From: Brachypodium distachyon
Lineage: Eukaryota > Streptophyta > Magnoliopsida > Poales > Poaceae
Direction of reading: 5' to 3'
Length of the DNA: 64,000 bases
NCBI RefSeq assembly: GCF_000005505.3
Contig: NC_016131.3
Span: 46,237,355-46,301,354 of the forward strand
Every line of letters begins with the position of its first letter. The first letter of the stretch is position 1. Both the position numbers and the translations under genes were made by a program. The notes under the pieces are model-generated. The model was not told where the DNA came from, made no database searches, and was given only the letters and a program-made list of their open reading frames with translations. Below are positions 10,292 to 23,501 of the stretch, piece by piece.

Positions 10292-13200
10292 ACAAACTTT
10301 GCCTAGGGTGGGGCTACCTATTATTCGTAGGCGGTACGTACGGCGCACGCAGGGCCTCGCTGCGTGGACTGTCTATGCATGTCCTACAGAGTTTAATGGA
10401 ACCCAGCTCAGCTCCGCCGAGCCAAAAGAACAGAACAGCCGGAGGCGAAGAGTAGAGTATAGCCAAGGGGCTTTCGTCGTCCGTAAAGGACCTAACGGAA
10501 GACCGTGCTCCGAAGTGTGCACTGATAGTTTTGTTTTAAGAACACTTGGCCTTACCCCTTCGTTTTGAGCCATGTCTAGGTAGAATCGGCAAGATTGAAC
10601 CGAGGCCGCCCGGGCACCGCCGGGAGGACAACTAGACCAACCAGTAGGCTTTCTTTCCGAAGTTTCCCCCCGGGGCCCTTAAATCATTGAATTCATAGGC
10701 ATAGGGGCGTCCCAGGCAGTGGTTCATTCAATGAGAAAGAAAGACAGGGGGGGGCGGGATTCGTCGTGTCGGGCGAATTCATTCTGGGAAAAAAGGGGGA
10801 AGGGAGTCACCTGAGCTATGCGAAGGGAAGGAAGTCGTGGGCTGAGCCGGAGGTCACTTTTCCCGATCCATCCCGAAGGTTTTTTTCCCTCTGTCGCGCC
10901 ATCGTCGTACCCAGTCCTGCTATCGGCTCAGCCCTATCTATTCATCTCTTTTTTTTACATGGAGATTTTTTATCTCTCTTGTTCATAGATCTTGAAAGTG
11001 GATCAATAGAAATTGATCAAAGGATCTATCTATAGAAAGATCTAGATCTCTATCATCATCTATCTATATATCTAGATATGGAAGAACCCTCGAAGCCTGT
11101 CTCCGACGACGGTGCCCCCTGGGCAAAAGGAAAGGGGCCGCCATTCTCTTTCTTTCCTCAATCGTTCCGTTCATTTCTCTCATTCCCTTTTATTTGTTTG
11201 GGGCCCCGGGTTGGTTCGTTTCCTCCTCCTATCTACGCAATTCTCTGTCTTCGTTCGTGATCATCTTAGGCGAAAGGATAGGTATCAATTTGGTGGAGGG
11301 GCGGCTGTGAAAGGGCGATTCCCCCTTTTCCATCGAAGTAGGGAAGGGGGTGATTGATCTTTTTTTGAATCAGGCCTTACTGACCAAGTGGTGGTATGAG
11401 CTTCATTGTGGATGAAAAGAAGTCCTTGTGAGCGGAGCTACAAAAGGAAGTTCAAGCTCAAGAAATCCTCTCAATAGGGATTGGGCAAGCAAGCTGTTTG
11501 TTTATTTGATCTTACCCGGTTGTGAGACGGGACGTGAAGTCAACCAAGTACATGTGTGTTCATAGTGTCCCCGGCACCTTCCTCCTAGCTGAGTATGGAT
11601 GCTGAAGTTAGCTGGAGTGTGGGGCGAGTGCGGGTAGATGGAACTCCTATTTACCGCATTTCTTCTTGCACTTCCAACTTGAAGAGGAAGAAGCATCTCT
11701 CTTTGCATCTTCAATAAATAGGAAAAGGATCTTGACCTGAAGCCTTCGGCCAAAGAAAGGGAGAGTTGGTGAAGTCAGAGGTGGTTTTCCTTCCCTAGAT
11801 TCATGGAAGTACTTTTTGACTCTAAGGTTTCAAATTGATCGAGAAATGAATGATTAGTTGTTTAAGTTCCTGCTGAATCCACTATTATCGATGTAGGTAG
11901 AAAGGGCATAAAGCCACGAAATGCAGAAGGGAGCAGCAGGAAATTTTGCAGGGAAGTGGGGCATAAAGTGTTTATCTGTGCCAAGAAAAGGCCATTGAAG
12001 CCGATAAGGGCCCTGAGATAAAAAATGGAAAAATAGTGTCCTTTTATTCTCCCCAAAAAGGCGATCAAGTTTGAGAAGGAGATAGATAAGTTCCTTGTGG
12101 TCAAAGCTTCGGAAAACCTCATGGCGGCCGGCCGCTGTGGAGTGGGAACTTCACTACTACTGGCGCGGCGGATGGAGATGGCTGGCGAGGAGCATGGGGG
12201 AAAGTAGATTCTTGGTTTAATTTCAAAGCCCTAGGCTCTTGAGATGGGGTCCCTTGAAACGAATAGAAGGTTTCTTCACTTTGACCCTGGACCCCCGGAG
12301 ATGGAGAACCCTAAGGATATGTTTGAGACATGGCTCAGGGTGAGAAGGTCCCCGTTCAGATGTTGGACGTGGAATCTCAATAAAGATGAGTATTCTGTTC
12401 TCAATTCCGATTGAATGGACATCTGTTTTATTTCAATAAGATCCCTAAGTAAGGCACCAGTCTCATATTCTATGAATGCCCACAATCGCTTGTGAAAGAA
12501 TCGGCTCTTCTTTGCATGTTTGCAACTGTCTTATTTAGTACTGTTTCAGATTTCCTTATTTTATTAGTGCGAAAGAAATCGTTGTTACACAAGTATTCGC
12601 CCTTGCTTGCTCTCGTAAGCGGTGCTACAGGTGGAATAAGAGCTGCTCGAGAAGAAGCTGTAGCTGTGGTTGAGCTAGTGCTTCATACCTTACTGGACAA
12701 GGAAGGAAAGGCAAGGAGGATCAGTACGGGAGAGAAAGTGATTTAAGAATGTGAATTTGATTTGATAAGTAATCAAGGCAATTGCTTAGTGAAAAACTAA
12801 ACAAAACAGATTAAAGTTAGCCCAACCCAAGGGGTAATCCAGCTACAAATGAAAGAGTAAAGCGCATTATCTTCATTCCACTTCCAATTAGATGTGTTAC
12901 GTACAGTGACATTTTGTTTTCCTGTTAGGAAGAAATGGAAACTAAAATGGACAGATATTTCAATTTATCAAGTCTTCCACGAGCTCTCTCTCTTTCGTAA
13001 ACCGCCTCTTAAGGTCGAAGATATAAAAAATCATACTCAATATAGTAGACAGAACCAACCATTAGCCCTGTCTCTTGCTGTGATTCCATTCCCGGCACCA
13101 AGCCAAGTTAGCTCGAAAGCAAGTAAAGAATTAGCTCAAGTAAAAAGAAACAGAAAGAATCAAAAGAAAAAGAGCAGCAAAGCTGGAATGAACCTTGTCT

Positions 13201-16200
13201 AATAGTATACCTTCTTCGATCTCACGACCCAGGTAGCAGTAGGCAAGTAGTGAATCATACCCCATTCTCTAACTAGAACTCCGAGTGAGCTTTTCAGGGC
13301 TATGACGAGGTGCGAAGCAAGGGAAAGTGGTCTTCTTTCCTTTCATGGACCTTTATGAATCGATAATATGAGGAAACGGATGCTCCAAAGAGACAGAGTG
13401 GCAAAAAAGTAAAGGTAGAAGGGGCAGTCGTCGCCGAGCACCTTTCTTTCCATTTTTATAAGAAAGGGGTGGACATCTTCAAGGCGGTTCCCGTGGGGCC
13501 TGGTCGCACAAAGGATGGTAATTGCACAATGGCCCAAGTCTACCCCATTAAGAAAGGGAGCCAGGAATTGTGGATCAAAAATAAGAAAAGAGAAGTGTTT
13601 AGCCGTACCAAGCAGGCACTTCTGCCGCCGGCTCCCGCCAGGTTGGCTGCCTGTCCATTCGGGGGTATATAGGGTGCCCAAGGACTCCGGTCTAAGGGCG
13701 GACTGAATCTGAACTGAAATAGGGGGATAGGCTCTCGGGCGTCCTACCTTAAGGAAATGAACCGAAAGGTTCCATCCTTTAGTAGACTAAGTTTGAACGA
13801 GTCTCCATCGCCGCCTACATGTGAGAGTGGGAGGTCTAGGTTTAGCTCAGAGGAAAGGAGTGAAAGCGCTGTCCCGAGGGGACAAGAGAACATCGTTTCT
13901 GAGCGGCTTCTACACTTTTTATTTTGAACGAACCGCTGCTAAGATAAACAAACCAAGCAAGCAACAACCCCAGGAAAAACATCATAATCCTGGGGAACAA
14001 GCAAGCAAGAAAGAAAGTAAGTAAGTTCATTCTCTTCTTTAGGAGTTCGCACCGCGTAGTGGGCTTGGCTTCTATCTATCTCGGGGAAGGAGCCAGCCCT
14101 ATTCATGGCAAGGAGTGAACCCGCCAGCCCCATAGCAAAAGCTGGGGGGTATCTGACCCGAAAAGTTATATTTCAGGGGGCAATGCCTACAACAGTTCTG
14201 TAAATAAGAGATGTATCATCTGGTTGAGCTGTCGCAATCAGTCTTTCTCTTCCTTTCTTAGTAGCAGATCCAACATGACTGTATTAAACCTTAAGCAATC
14301 AGGGTTAAGCTAGCTCATTGCCTGAAAGTGGAGCTCGTATTATACACCTTGACCCTCACCTTTTTTGAATCCTTCCTCCATATATATTGTTATATCGATT
14401 CCAGTCGCCGCTACGGTCACATCAATCCGTTATGGCTCGGACCCTCTTAGCAGCTGGATCCTTCGGGAAGCCATAGTAGGGATTACGTCAGTACATTCTT
14501 AGGCGAGCAGTGGGTTATATCACCCCTATTTTGGACCTTCTTTCTTTTTAGGCATGGGACCAAACCAAGGTTGATCGAAGTTTAACATTCCTATAGAACT
14601 CCCCTTCAGACGACTTCTCTGCGCTTGCCCAGCACCTTTCGTTTTATGACCAATCTCACCTCAGACCATGGTCAAGTCATAACTGACTGGATAACGTTCT
14701 CTCAAGGACCTGCAAAACTCTCTAATGCTGATGATCAAACGTTGCTTCAGATGTGTATGAGAAGGAAGCGTCTCACAGGACTCTTAGATAGAAACCAGCA
14801 TAGTCTATGAATTAGCATGAAAAGTTTATTGAACTTGGTTGCACTCGTAAAGCGAGCGTGAAGAGAGCTGCGAAAGAAGCCCACGGAACGGAGCGGTTAT
14901 TTTTCCTGACTAGCAAGTGGACAGGCTCAGATGGCGTAGCTGATGTGTCATGCTAGGTATCTTTTATTGGCCTTTTTTTTTCTCAAGGGATTGAAGACTT
15001 TCCTCTATACTGACAGAAGCAAAGAGGCTGGTAAAAAAGAAGGAAGCAGGCTGGGTACACATGGTAATAGAACCCACTGTAGATCATTCAATCGGACGTC
15101 TTCCACAAAGTAAAGCTAGAGTAAGTGGTGTAAGATAAGATAGATGTTCACTTTCATCGACCAATGTACCTTAAATTCCTATACGTAAAATCGAGAGCTA
15201 GAGAGAGTAAATGAGACGTTCAAAGGGTGAAGCTAACGCTTCCCTGGCCACTAGGGAGTCATCAAAGTATGAGTCCATACACTTGCTAGCTAATACTGGA
15301 TCGTCAAAGATCTGATTCTATTTCATAATACCTTCTGTCTCTCTCCTAAGGGATCCAATCAGAAGGAATTCCCTCACTTCGCTCATGATAGTCGGTCGAG
15401 TTCTCTTTTCCTTTTTTGTTGAGTTTCGCCTCTCCTCCTTTCCTTGTCTCCATTCTGATTGATTCGCTTCTTCGCGCAAGCACTTGGTTCGCCCCTTACT
15501 ATAACCATCCCACTCAATCTTTTACACCGATGTTTCGTACTCTCTCGACCAGGTCATCATAAGAAAATACTGCCAAATCTTTCCGAAATGAGAGAAGGAG
15601 CGAAGGTGCGCTACAACTAACTGCTGAAAAACGCAAGATTAGCGCTAAGAAGCAACCCTAGTTTAAGTACTAGCGTCCCACCCCAACGTTCTTGTACTTA
15701 AAAAGACTCTCCCCCGCTTGCTGCTCGCCTCAGCCAAACGTGGCTTATGTAGTGGTCGGCATTCTTACGTGCTCCGACTGATCCCCACTGGAGATTATAT
15801 GAGGGGTCTTGGAAACTGTCGTGACGCTTTGGTGACGAAGGTCACCGGGGTGACTATGGAAGGATTCCATGGTAGTCTCTGACTCCCTCCAACTCAATCA
15901 ATATCAAGAACATGTCGTGAGCATGGAGGTTTGGTTAGGCTTGGTTGAGTTTGTAAGAAAAGATAGTAGGTTGAGGGGCTTCATTGATTAGTAAACCTAC
16001 GGTGCTGGTAAGGTCAGGACCGTGGTCGTCCGTCTCCGCTTTGCCGTCCGATAACATCACTGAGATTGACCAGCCAGCTGGGTAGGTTTGGCTATTCCTT
16101 TCTATTGAAAAGGAGTCAGCTGTCTGCGCGAGTCACCTTCCTTAGGCTCCGAGTCACCTTCTTCTAAGCTCCGCTGGACGACACGGCATTCTCGTTCTAT

Positions 16201-16525
16201 AGGCCGGCCATACTTGTGATGGCTCCCCAGGATCCAATAAATCCACTTAGGTCTACGTTGCCGCGATATTGTTCTATGGAAGCGGGTGGGCTGCTTTTTA
16301 GAAGTTCGGCCCGGTTTTTCATTAAAAAAAAGGGGGGGGGGGGATTGACCTTTCTAACGCATATTCTGTCGTACCGGCATGGCCCCACTGATTTTGTTTG
16401 TATAAAAATACATACCTCGAACTTTTGTGATCTTTGAATCCCAGGAACCAGGAACTGGTGGTATTTCCCTTTTATTATTGGGGTTATAGGAATGCACTTT
16501 CAAAATGGAATGAGGCAGATGCTTT
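10292..16525. other. Mitochondrial spacer upstream of nad5 exon d
   Basis: About 6.2 kb of mitochondrial-type sequence with no recognisable conserved gene; the first part is probably the rest of the trans-spliced intron 3 half. The open frames at 10,129-10,455, 11,862-12,122, 12,492-12,746 and 13,343-13,681 look like chance frames or fragments of unknown mitochondrial ORFs. An A8G12-type homopolymer lies near 16,324-16,343. Confidence 0.5.
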
Positions 16526-16863
16526 AATAGCATTTCCAATTCAACAATGTTCTATTTATCACACAGCTCCCAACATTTCCTGGATATTATGGCAGACCAA
16601 CTCGAAGTGTTGAAAGCATCTATCAGGTAGGGCCAACAATTCTGGGAAAAGCTTATGATCTGGCAGAAGAATGCATAGGGAGTGATTACTTCAAGGATAT
16701 TGTAACCACTGATTTACCCTCTAGCCTTAAGTACAACGTCTGCACTGAATCACCGGGAATGATTAAAGCCCCGGCTGGGGTCCGGGTAGCAGAACCAACA
16801 GAGGGCCAAGGAATCGAAGAACCGTCGGTTGTCCGAGAGGACATACTCCAACTTATGGTTTAG
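16526..16863 (+). other. Unidentified open frame without ATG in the NUMT
   Basis: The frame opens after TAG near 16,526 and runs about 110 codons to TAG at 16,861-16,863. It reads ...TFPGYYGRPTRSVESIYQ...ILGKAYDLAEECIGSDYFK...TTDLPSSLKYNVCTES... The residue mix looks like real protein (few Cys, balanced charge) rather than spacer. There is no ATG, so it would be an internal fragment. I do not recognise the family; a piece of a nuclear gene or of a mitochondrial plasmid ORF is possible. Confidence 0.3.
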
Positions 16864-18852
16864 GGCACATTACCCTTACCGCGGACAAACAGATGTCGAG
16901 GCAGCATCTTCCCTTTCTCTCATTTCATCCTACCTGATGAATCGATCCTAAAATATCACCTTCAGCAGCTGTTAGTCTCTTTTTCCAGGTCATATTGTAG
17001 CTTTAATTCGCCTTTCATTCCCTCCTGCCTCGAGAAAAGAAAGGGAACTGCTTGCTGCCAATGGAGATTCCAGAGACTTTTGCTTCTCTATAATAAGTTG
17101 GTCGATCAATGGATGAATACCCCACCGGGGAACCAGACGGAGATTCGAGATTGAAAATCTCTTCATGGGGCACTTGCATAAAAACGTCGGGCTGGCTGCT
17201 CTCGACATAATGAGATGCTCAAATGCCCTCTTGAAAAGGGAAGAAGGAGCTGTGGGATATCTTAGATAAAGCGCTTTCGTTCCCTCCATCCTTCAGGCAG
17301 TGAGCTTGGTTTGTGCAATTGTTTAAAATAGGTTCTTTACCAATCGGTTGTTATAGTAGGTCCCGATCCCTCTGGCCACCAGATCACTAGGAAAGAGGAG
17401 CTCCTTCTTGCTAAGAGTGCAAGGGGATTCTCCTCCTATTCCTCGACTCACATAAATAAACCCTCAATGCTTGCTTCCCCACTAAAACCTACTATGTGAA
17501 AAGGATTAGTTCCCGAGGTGCTGCGAAGAGATGAGAAAAAGTCTGCCTGAAATGATGTTGCATGAGACTTTTGTGGACCACTCATTGGAATAATTCCAGG
17601 AATCAATCGAAGAGATTGCCTGCCCATGCTACAATTCCTTACTCAAAAGGACTAGAGCGCTAAGCTGCCTTCCCGGCACCACCACTATAATGAATGGCTC
17701 AAACAAATAGGAGATGAGAGAGCCCTTGATCCTTTCTAGAATAGAATATAAAGAGAAGCTTGTTCTGCCCATCTATCTAGAGAATGAAAAGGAACTAATG
17801 CCACTGATAGGAAATACATAGACCGTACGCCCACTTACCACTCTACCACTTCAATTCAATGACGGACTTCACCGATACCGATACCAAACCTAGCTTGAGA
17901 GAGATCGATCACAGGCATGTGGTGAACCATACCGAGAGAAAGAGCACTGAAATGAACCATATCGAGCACAGGTCTCACTCTACAAGTAAAGTTCGATGAG
18001 CTCTTAGCGGACCTGTGCCTACTATCTACTAAGTGTGTGCTAGGGAAAGAAAGCAAGCTGAGCAGTTCTCACTCTGTCCGGTGACCAAGAAAGCTTAAAG
18101 AATACCGTAAAGTGATCACTGAAACCTCATACCGATTCGCCATGTGAAAGCGGGGTTAAGGTAACGCAGGAAAAACTGCTCGAGTGCACATGCCTGTGTG
18201 TGTATGCGTGCGGTTATAGCTCGCACCCGTTACGCGTGTGCGCATGACGCGCACACACACCCACCCGCACGCATTGCCTAATAAACCCTTGTTTAAACAA
18301 CCGTTTAACACATCAAACGTACAATCTATCGTCAATACCCCTTGACTCGTGATTCTGGACGTGCTAGTATAGAGAAAAAACCGTTTCTCAATCGGACCGT
18401 ATCCCCCTGAATCGTGTCCGGTTGCAACTCGGGCTCCATCTCGTCAAGCTAATCCGCTGCCTGTTTTTCCCACCAATCCGAACCCATGCCCGAACCCGGG
18501 CTCTCCCTTTGGGCCGAAGTCAACCCCATCCCCAATCATGGGGCCCATCTTTTTCTTTACACCTATCCGAGCCCATGTGATTGTTTCCGAACCGGGCTCG
18601 CTCTTCGGGACGGAACTATCTGTTCCCGAACCAAAAACCGAGCGCTCCCTAGCGGGCCGAAGCTGTCTTGTCTGTTTCTGAACCGGGCTCTCCCTTCGGG
18701 CCGAAGTCCCTTTCGGGTATCTTACCCTTTTCGAGTCCAATCTCAAAGGGCGCTTAGGCCACCCAATCTGTTCCAAATCTGGATCCGAATCCTGATCCCG
18801 AGATAGTTTCATCAAATAGCCAGAATAGAATAAAAGTATTTTGACAATATGA
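16864..18852. other. Mitochondrial spacer before LTR B
   Basis: No known gene was recognised. A 99-codon minus-strand frame (17,289-16,990) is unassigned. From about 18,180 to 18,290 the sequence is rich in GTGTG/CACAC, and 18,470-18,730 holds three imperfect copies of a motif like GAACCGGGCTC...CTTCGGGCCGAAG. Confidence 0.45.
18470..18730. repeat. Imperfect repeats around GAACCGGGCTC / TTCGGGCCGAAG
   Basis: Variants of CCGAACC(C)GGGCTC followed by TCCCTTCGGGCCGAAGT occur near 18,480, 18,590 and 18,680. The motif is partly self-complementary (TTCGG...CCGAA), so short hairpins are possible. Confidence 0.5.
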
Positions 18853-21800
18853 TGTAACATCCCAGAATTTTCCAATTCTGGAATGTTAAATAAAATAATT
18901 ATTTTAATTAAAATATTGGCTTCGGAAATATTTTGGTTGTGAATTTCCGAAGGATTTGAAATTTTTAGGACTTATTTAAATTTTCCCACACCATGTTTGA
19001 ATATTCAACAAAAGAGTGGATTAATATGACTATCCAAATTATACAACATGGTTGGGACATTTATGTAAGTTCAAAGTTATTCTATTTTGAACCCATATGC
19101 ATCTCATGATTTCCACCGGATTATTCTTTGCATCTAAATAAATCCTATGTTATTTTTGAAGGATTTACTAACACACCAAGATTCCAATTTGGATGCCATG
19201 ACCATTTGAGAGCATCGTTGGAATATTTAAATGGATCAGAAATGTTCTCCAACATTTATCTAAATGTTAAAGGGAATAATATGACTTTCCCAAGTATATG
19301 GTTGGAAAACATATTTAATGATTCGCCTATGTTTTTCCCGATATTTGCTTTGTCGTGTTCATTTTGTTTCCGAGAGGAAACTATCAAATATTCGAGAAGA
19401 GGATAACGTGACATCCTCGTGTGCAAATGTTATTCCAACATTTATTCCGTCGTTGAGAGTGGGATAACGTGACTTCCCAAATATATATATAGTTGGAAAC
19501 ATCTGCGATGGTTTACATGATTTGAGATTTGGTGTTATAAAGCTATTAGGGAATTTTATTGAATCGTATAATTATTATGAGATCTTCTTTGGAGTTCAAC
19601 CCAATGGGGTATTTAGCTAAAGAAGGATTTTAGTGCAAAGTATGCCAACCCAATATGTTTATTGGAGTTTAAACTAATTTATGAAACAAAGGTTTCATAA
19701 TAAATTTCAAAACCTATTTTATGTATTACTTATAAAGCTCTAATGACATTTATATAAGCAAAAATATTTTTACTTATTTTATTTTTCAAAGGATTCAAGT
19801 CCCAAAAATTCACACTTTGGAGAATTTGAATTTACAAATTTTCTAAAGTTTATTTGGACTTATTTGGAGTTAGGAATCAAAAGTTATTAAAAAAAACGAA
19901 GAAAAAAAAGAGAGAATGGACCGCCCAACTGGGCCGGCCCATCTCCACCGAGCGCCCCAGCCAGCCACGAGCACTAGCTCGTGCTTCCCCCTCCTCTTCT
20001 CTGCACTTAAGAAATCCTTTCTTTCCATATTTTCTTTCTTCAATTTCTTTCCTTTCCGCGCGTCTCTCTTCAAAAGGAAACCACCCCATCAATCCTCACC
20101 ATCCCGGAAACCCATTCAGGAAATCAATTTGAAGTTTCCTCTAATTATCGCAATTTCCAAAATAGGTGTCCCGAATGTCGGCCGTCGACATCCACGCCCG
20201 ATCTCCCTCCTCGGCCACTATAAAAGGATTCCACGCGCGTCACTTTGAGCCTTTGCCTCTCCTCTCCCACTCCCATGTAGAAAGTTTGCTCCCAAAACCT
20301 CTGTACAACCGGCTACGTCGACGTCTTCCTCCGCCGGTCACCGCCACCCTTGTTGCCGGTGAGATCACCCCGAACCTCCGTTCTTCGATTCCTTTCACTG
20401 GTAGACTCATGTGACCCTTACCTACCTTTTTGACAAGGTTTCGTGACCTCTTGATACTGTTGGCCGCGCCGTCCCCGAACCCATGCCAAAGCCGCGCCCG
20501 GAGCTCCGCCCGTCGTCATCCGGAGATGCTACGACCGCGCAAGCCGCGTCACGGTGTCCGCCTCGACGTCTCCCACGACCCCATCGAATCCTACGTCGAC
20601 ATCATCGCCGTCCTCCTTCAACTCCGGCGAACTCCGTGTCTTTTCCGGTGAGCAACTTTTCAGACGCAGCAGTTTTGATTAGCCATGTTTATAGGACCAT
20701 ATCTTTTGACCTGTATATCCTTTTTGGCTGATTCTTTCGTCTATGGTTAGATCACGTCCCCCACTATATGCCAGACGGAATGTTATACCCCGTCTCCATG
20801 ACCTTCAGTACGGCATCTTCGTTGGAAATTGCTATTCACAGTATGCTGTTTCTGGATTAGCCACATTTCGAAATTCATATAAATTGTTCCATTGATTCGT
20901 TTGGTTCCAAACCTTCTGTAGTTCATCAATTAGATCATGTTCTACGCATTAGTGTACATCTTGAACAACTTAGGATTCATCTACAGAGGTGCATTTTCAA
21001 TCAAAAGTCGTATCTGTTAACACTGTCACATCAGTTAGCTATCTTCCGGAGCCTACATCTTTTGATCCATTACTTGAAATTAGATGATTCTTTCTTTCAT
21101 GTCAAGATCAAATCCAAATATAAATCCTAGACCTATTTTAACACCTTTCGAAGTTCATCCACACTAGTGAATCGTCGTTGCAAAACAGTACCTTCAGCAG
21201 TTTCCCACATGGCCAATTCTAAGCCTTTAGTTACAGAAACTTTGTTATAGATTAGCCTGTTTTGTAAGCCTTTATCTTTTGACTCACACCTCCTATTTAG
21301 GTTAAACCAGTGGCTGTTGAAAGCTTGTTAGATTTAGTTTAATTCATCCCATTGACCCACTGTCTTTTGAAGCCATTAGTACCAGTACATTTTCAGTAGA
21401 GGTTAGTATTTTTAATCTGTCAGAATCAGACTAGCCAGCTTTGCAAGCCAGTAGCTAATTCTCTGTAGATCCTTTTGGGATGCGACTTGTTGGGTTAGCA
21501 AGTAAAATCTTAATACTATACAGTAGTATATTTTCATCCCATGTTCTGCAATTTAGCACCATTTTCCAAACATCCAACGTATCTAAGTTATAACAGTTCA
21601 TATAGACTTAAATTCCAGACTTAGCCACACTAGTCCCTGCCCAACCAAACTTTGTATCTGTTAACACTATCTTATTGATTAGCAATGTTCCAAAGTCCAT
21701 ACATGTTGATCCATATTTTCAAACCAGTTCATTCTTTCTGTAGTAACTAGAGTACACCAAATTCTAATTTCTGAACCACTTTGTACACCTTCCAAAGTTG

Positions 21801-23496
21801 ATCTACAGTAACCCATGACCCTTAGAAAATTGTATCTGTTAACAGCCAGTGACTTCACCGTTTCAACTCCGATAGAACCCAAGCCTTGTTCCTACCTCTT
21901 AGATCTATGACTAGGACAACCTAACAGTAGTTAGGTACTGTTTAATTTAAACTTTGTACGTTGCTTTGGTTCTTTATTTGGAGTTATGATTTGGAGTTGT
22001 CGAATGGTTATTTATTATTGCTTTTCGTTCTTCGCGATAGATTATACGGAGTGCGGTAACTGTGAGTATCGAAAAGAAGAAGAATACAAAGACACTAATC
22101 AGGCAAGTTCATTTTGACCATTTACCCATTATTTTATTATGCACTAGATTTTATTAGTTGCATTGTCAGGATTATTATTGTATCTATGCTAGCTATGATC
22201 TGTCCTAGTAGTATAGGATACCTTTGCCATGACTTCGCCACCAACTGCCATCGTAGTAGTAAGAGGTTATGCTATGATAATATACGAGGGTGGTATTGTT
22301 ACAATGTGATACTATTGAATTACAAATATAGTTTTCCTAGTGTATGGCAAAATAAGTAATTCAATGAACCGTCCTGGGTGGGCTGCTTTGAGTATTCGGA
22401 TGTCGTGACGTTAGGTCCATTTCTATGGGTCCCTTTGAGTCGAGTTCCTGTGGATTCAGGAATGGATCGTCCATGGACGTCTCTCCCGTGGATTCGGGGA
22501 GCGCCTGCGTCACAATGTGGGATGCCACCCGGGATAACCAGAGACTGGACTAGTTTCCTGTTTAGTAGCTTCCAGTACAGCCACATGGTAATATGGGCTC
22601 TGTCTGGATGGAGTAAGAAATGTTTACCCAGATCCGAGGGATTGTACTGAGGTAGTTGTGTAGGTGGGAGCGCGGGTCCCTCAGGTGGTTTGGGTGAACA
22701 TGTTCTGAAAATTCTTGAAGTCGATGCCGTTACTACTCCACCCGGAGGACAGCAAGGGATTAACACGTCGAATTCTTGCGGGTAAAGTGTACCACCTCTC
22801 GAGAGTGTCAAACTAAGTACTTAGCCGTGTCCCCGGTTACGGACAATTATGAGCAACTAGATATTGGAGCTGTAAGGAAGGTCTCACTCATTCCAATTTC
22901 ATAATAAAACGAATGGATTGAACTGGGTAGGAGCATTGATGTTTCTACTCAATGTGCCTAGGTTAATAGGAGCATGGGTGTTTCTACCCCGTGTACAATA
23001 GAATCAAAACTATTTGTTTAAAAATGATAGGATGAAACAATGATGCTTTTATGCAAATAGCCAAAATCGCACCTTGCCAAATACTGCATGTACTTGATAG
23101 GATCTGTTATAACCCTTTGGTGAACTTGCCAATACATTCAATGTATTGACCCCCTAGTGGCTGCAACGTTTAAATGTTGCAGGTGAACCAGGTGAAGAGT
23201 GAGGTACGAATTGTTAGGGTTGCGAGTTTACATTTCAACATGTTTCGACTGTGGAGTTGTTATGGGACTCCTGTATCTTCTGCCTTCCGCTGCAAGATTT
23301 TATTTTCTTTTGAGTTAACCCATGAGGTTATGTAATATGTAAGTTACTACTAAATTCTGGATCAATGCGATGTAATATGCTTTTGACCTTTGTATCTTGA
23401 TATTGCATCTTGAAACTGTGTGTGGTAGCGAGTCGATCCAGGGACTAGCACGGTAAGCACAGAGATCGAATCCTAGTCAGGGGGAGGATCGCTTCA
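18853..23496. mobile_element. Solo LTR (copy B) of the same long-LTR family
   Basis: It begins TGTAACATCCC and ends GATCGCTTCA (TG...CA), with a perfect 5-bp target duplication TATGA at 18,848-18,852 and 23,497-23,501. Length is 4,644 bp, 1.4 kb longer than copy A. The last 1.4 kb is nearly identical to copy A; upstream the two share the order purine-rich run, GC-rich block with TATA box, splice donor, then AT-rich DNA. The extra length lies before the TATA box and in the AT-rich part (about 20,650-22,100), which contains degenerate repeats. There is no internal retrotransposon domain. The different target duplication shows this was an independent insertion. Confidence 0.85.
20219..20225 (+). 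promoter_or_regulatory. TATA box in solo LTR B
   Basis: TATAAAA follows GGCCAC in the GC-rich block, with a candidate donor CCG|GTGAGC at 20,648. Position and order match the TATA box of LTR A. Confidence 0.55.
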
Positions 23497-23501
23497 TATG
23501 A

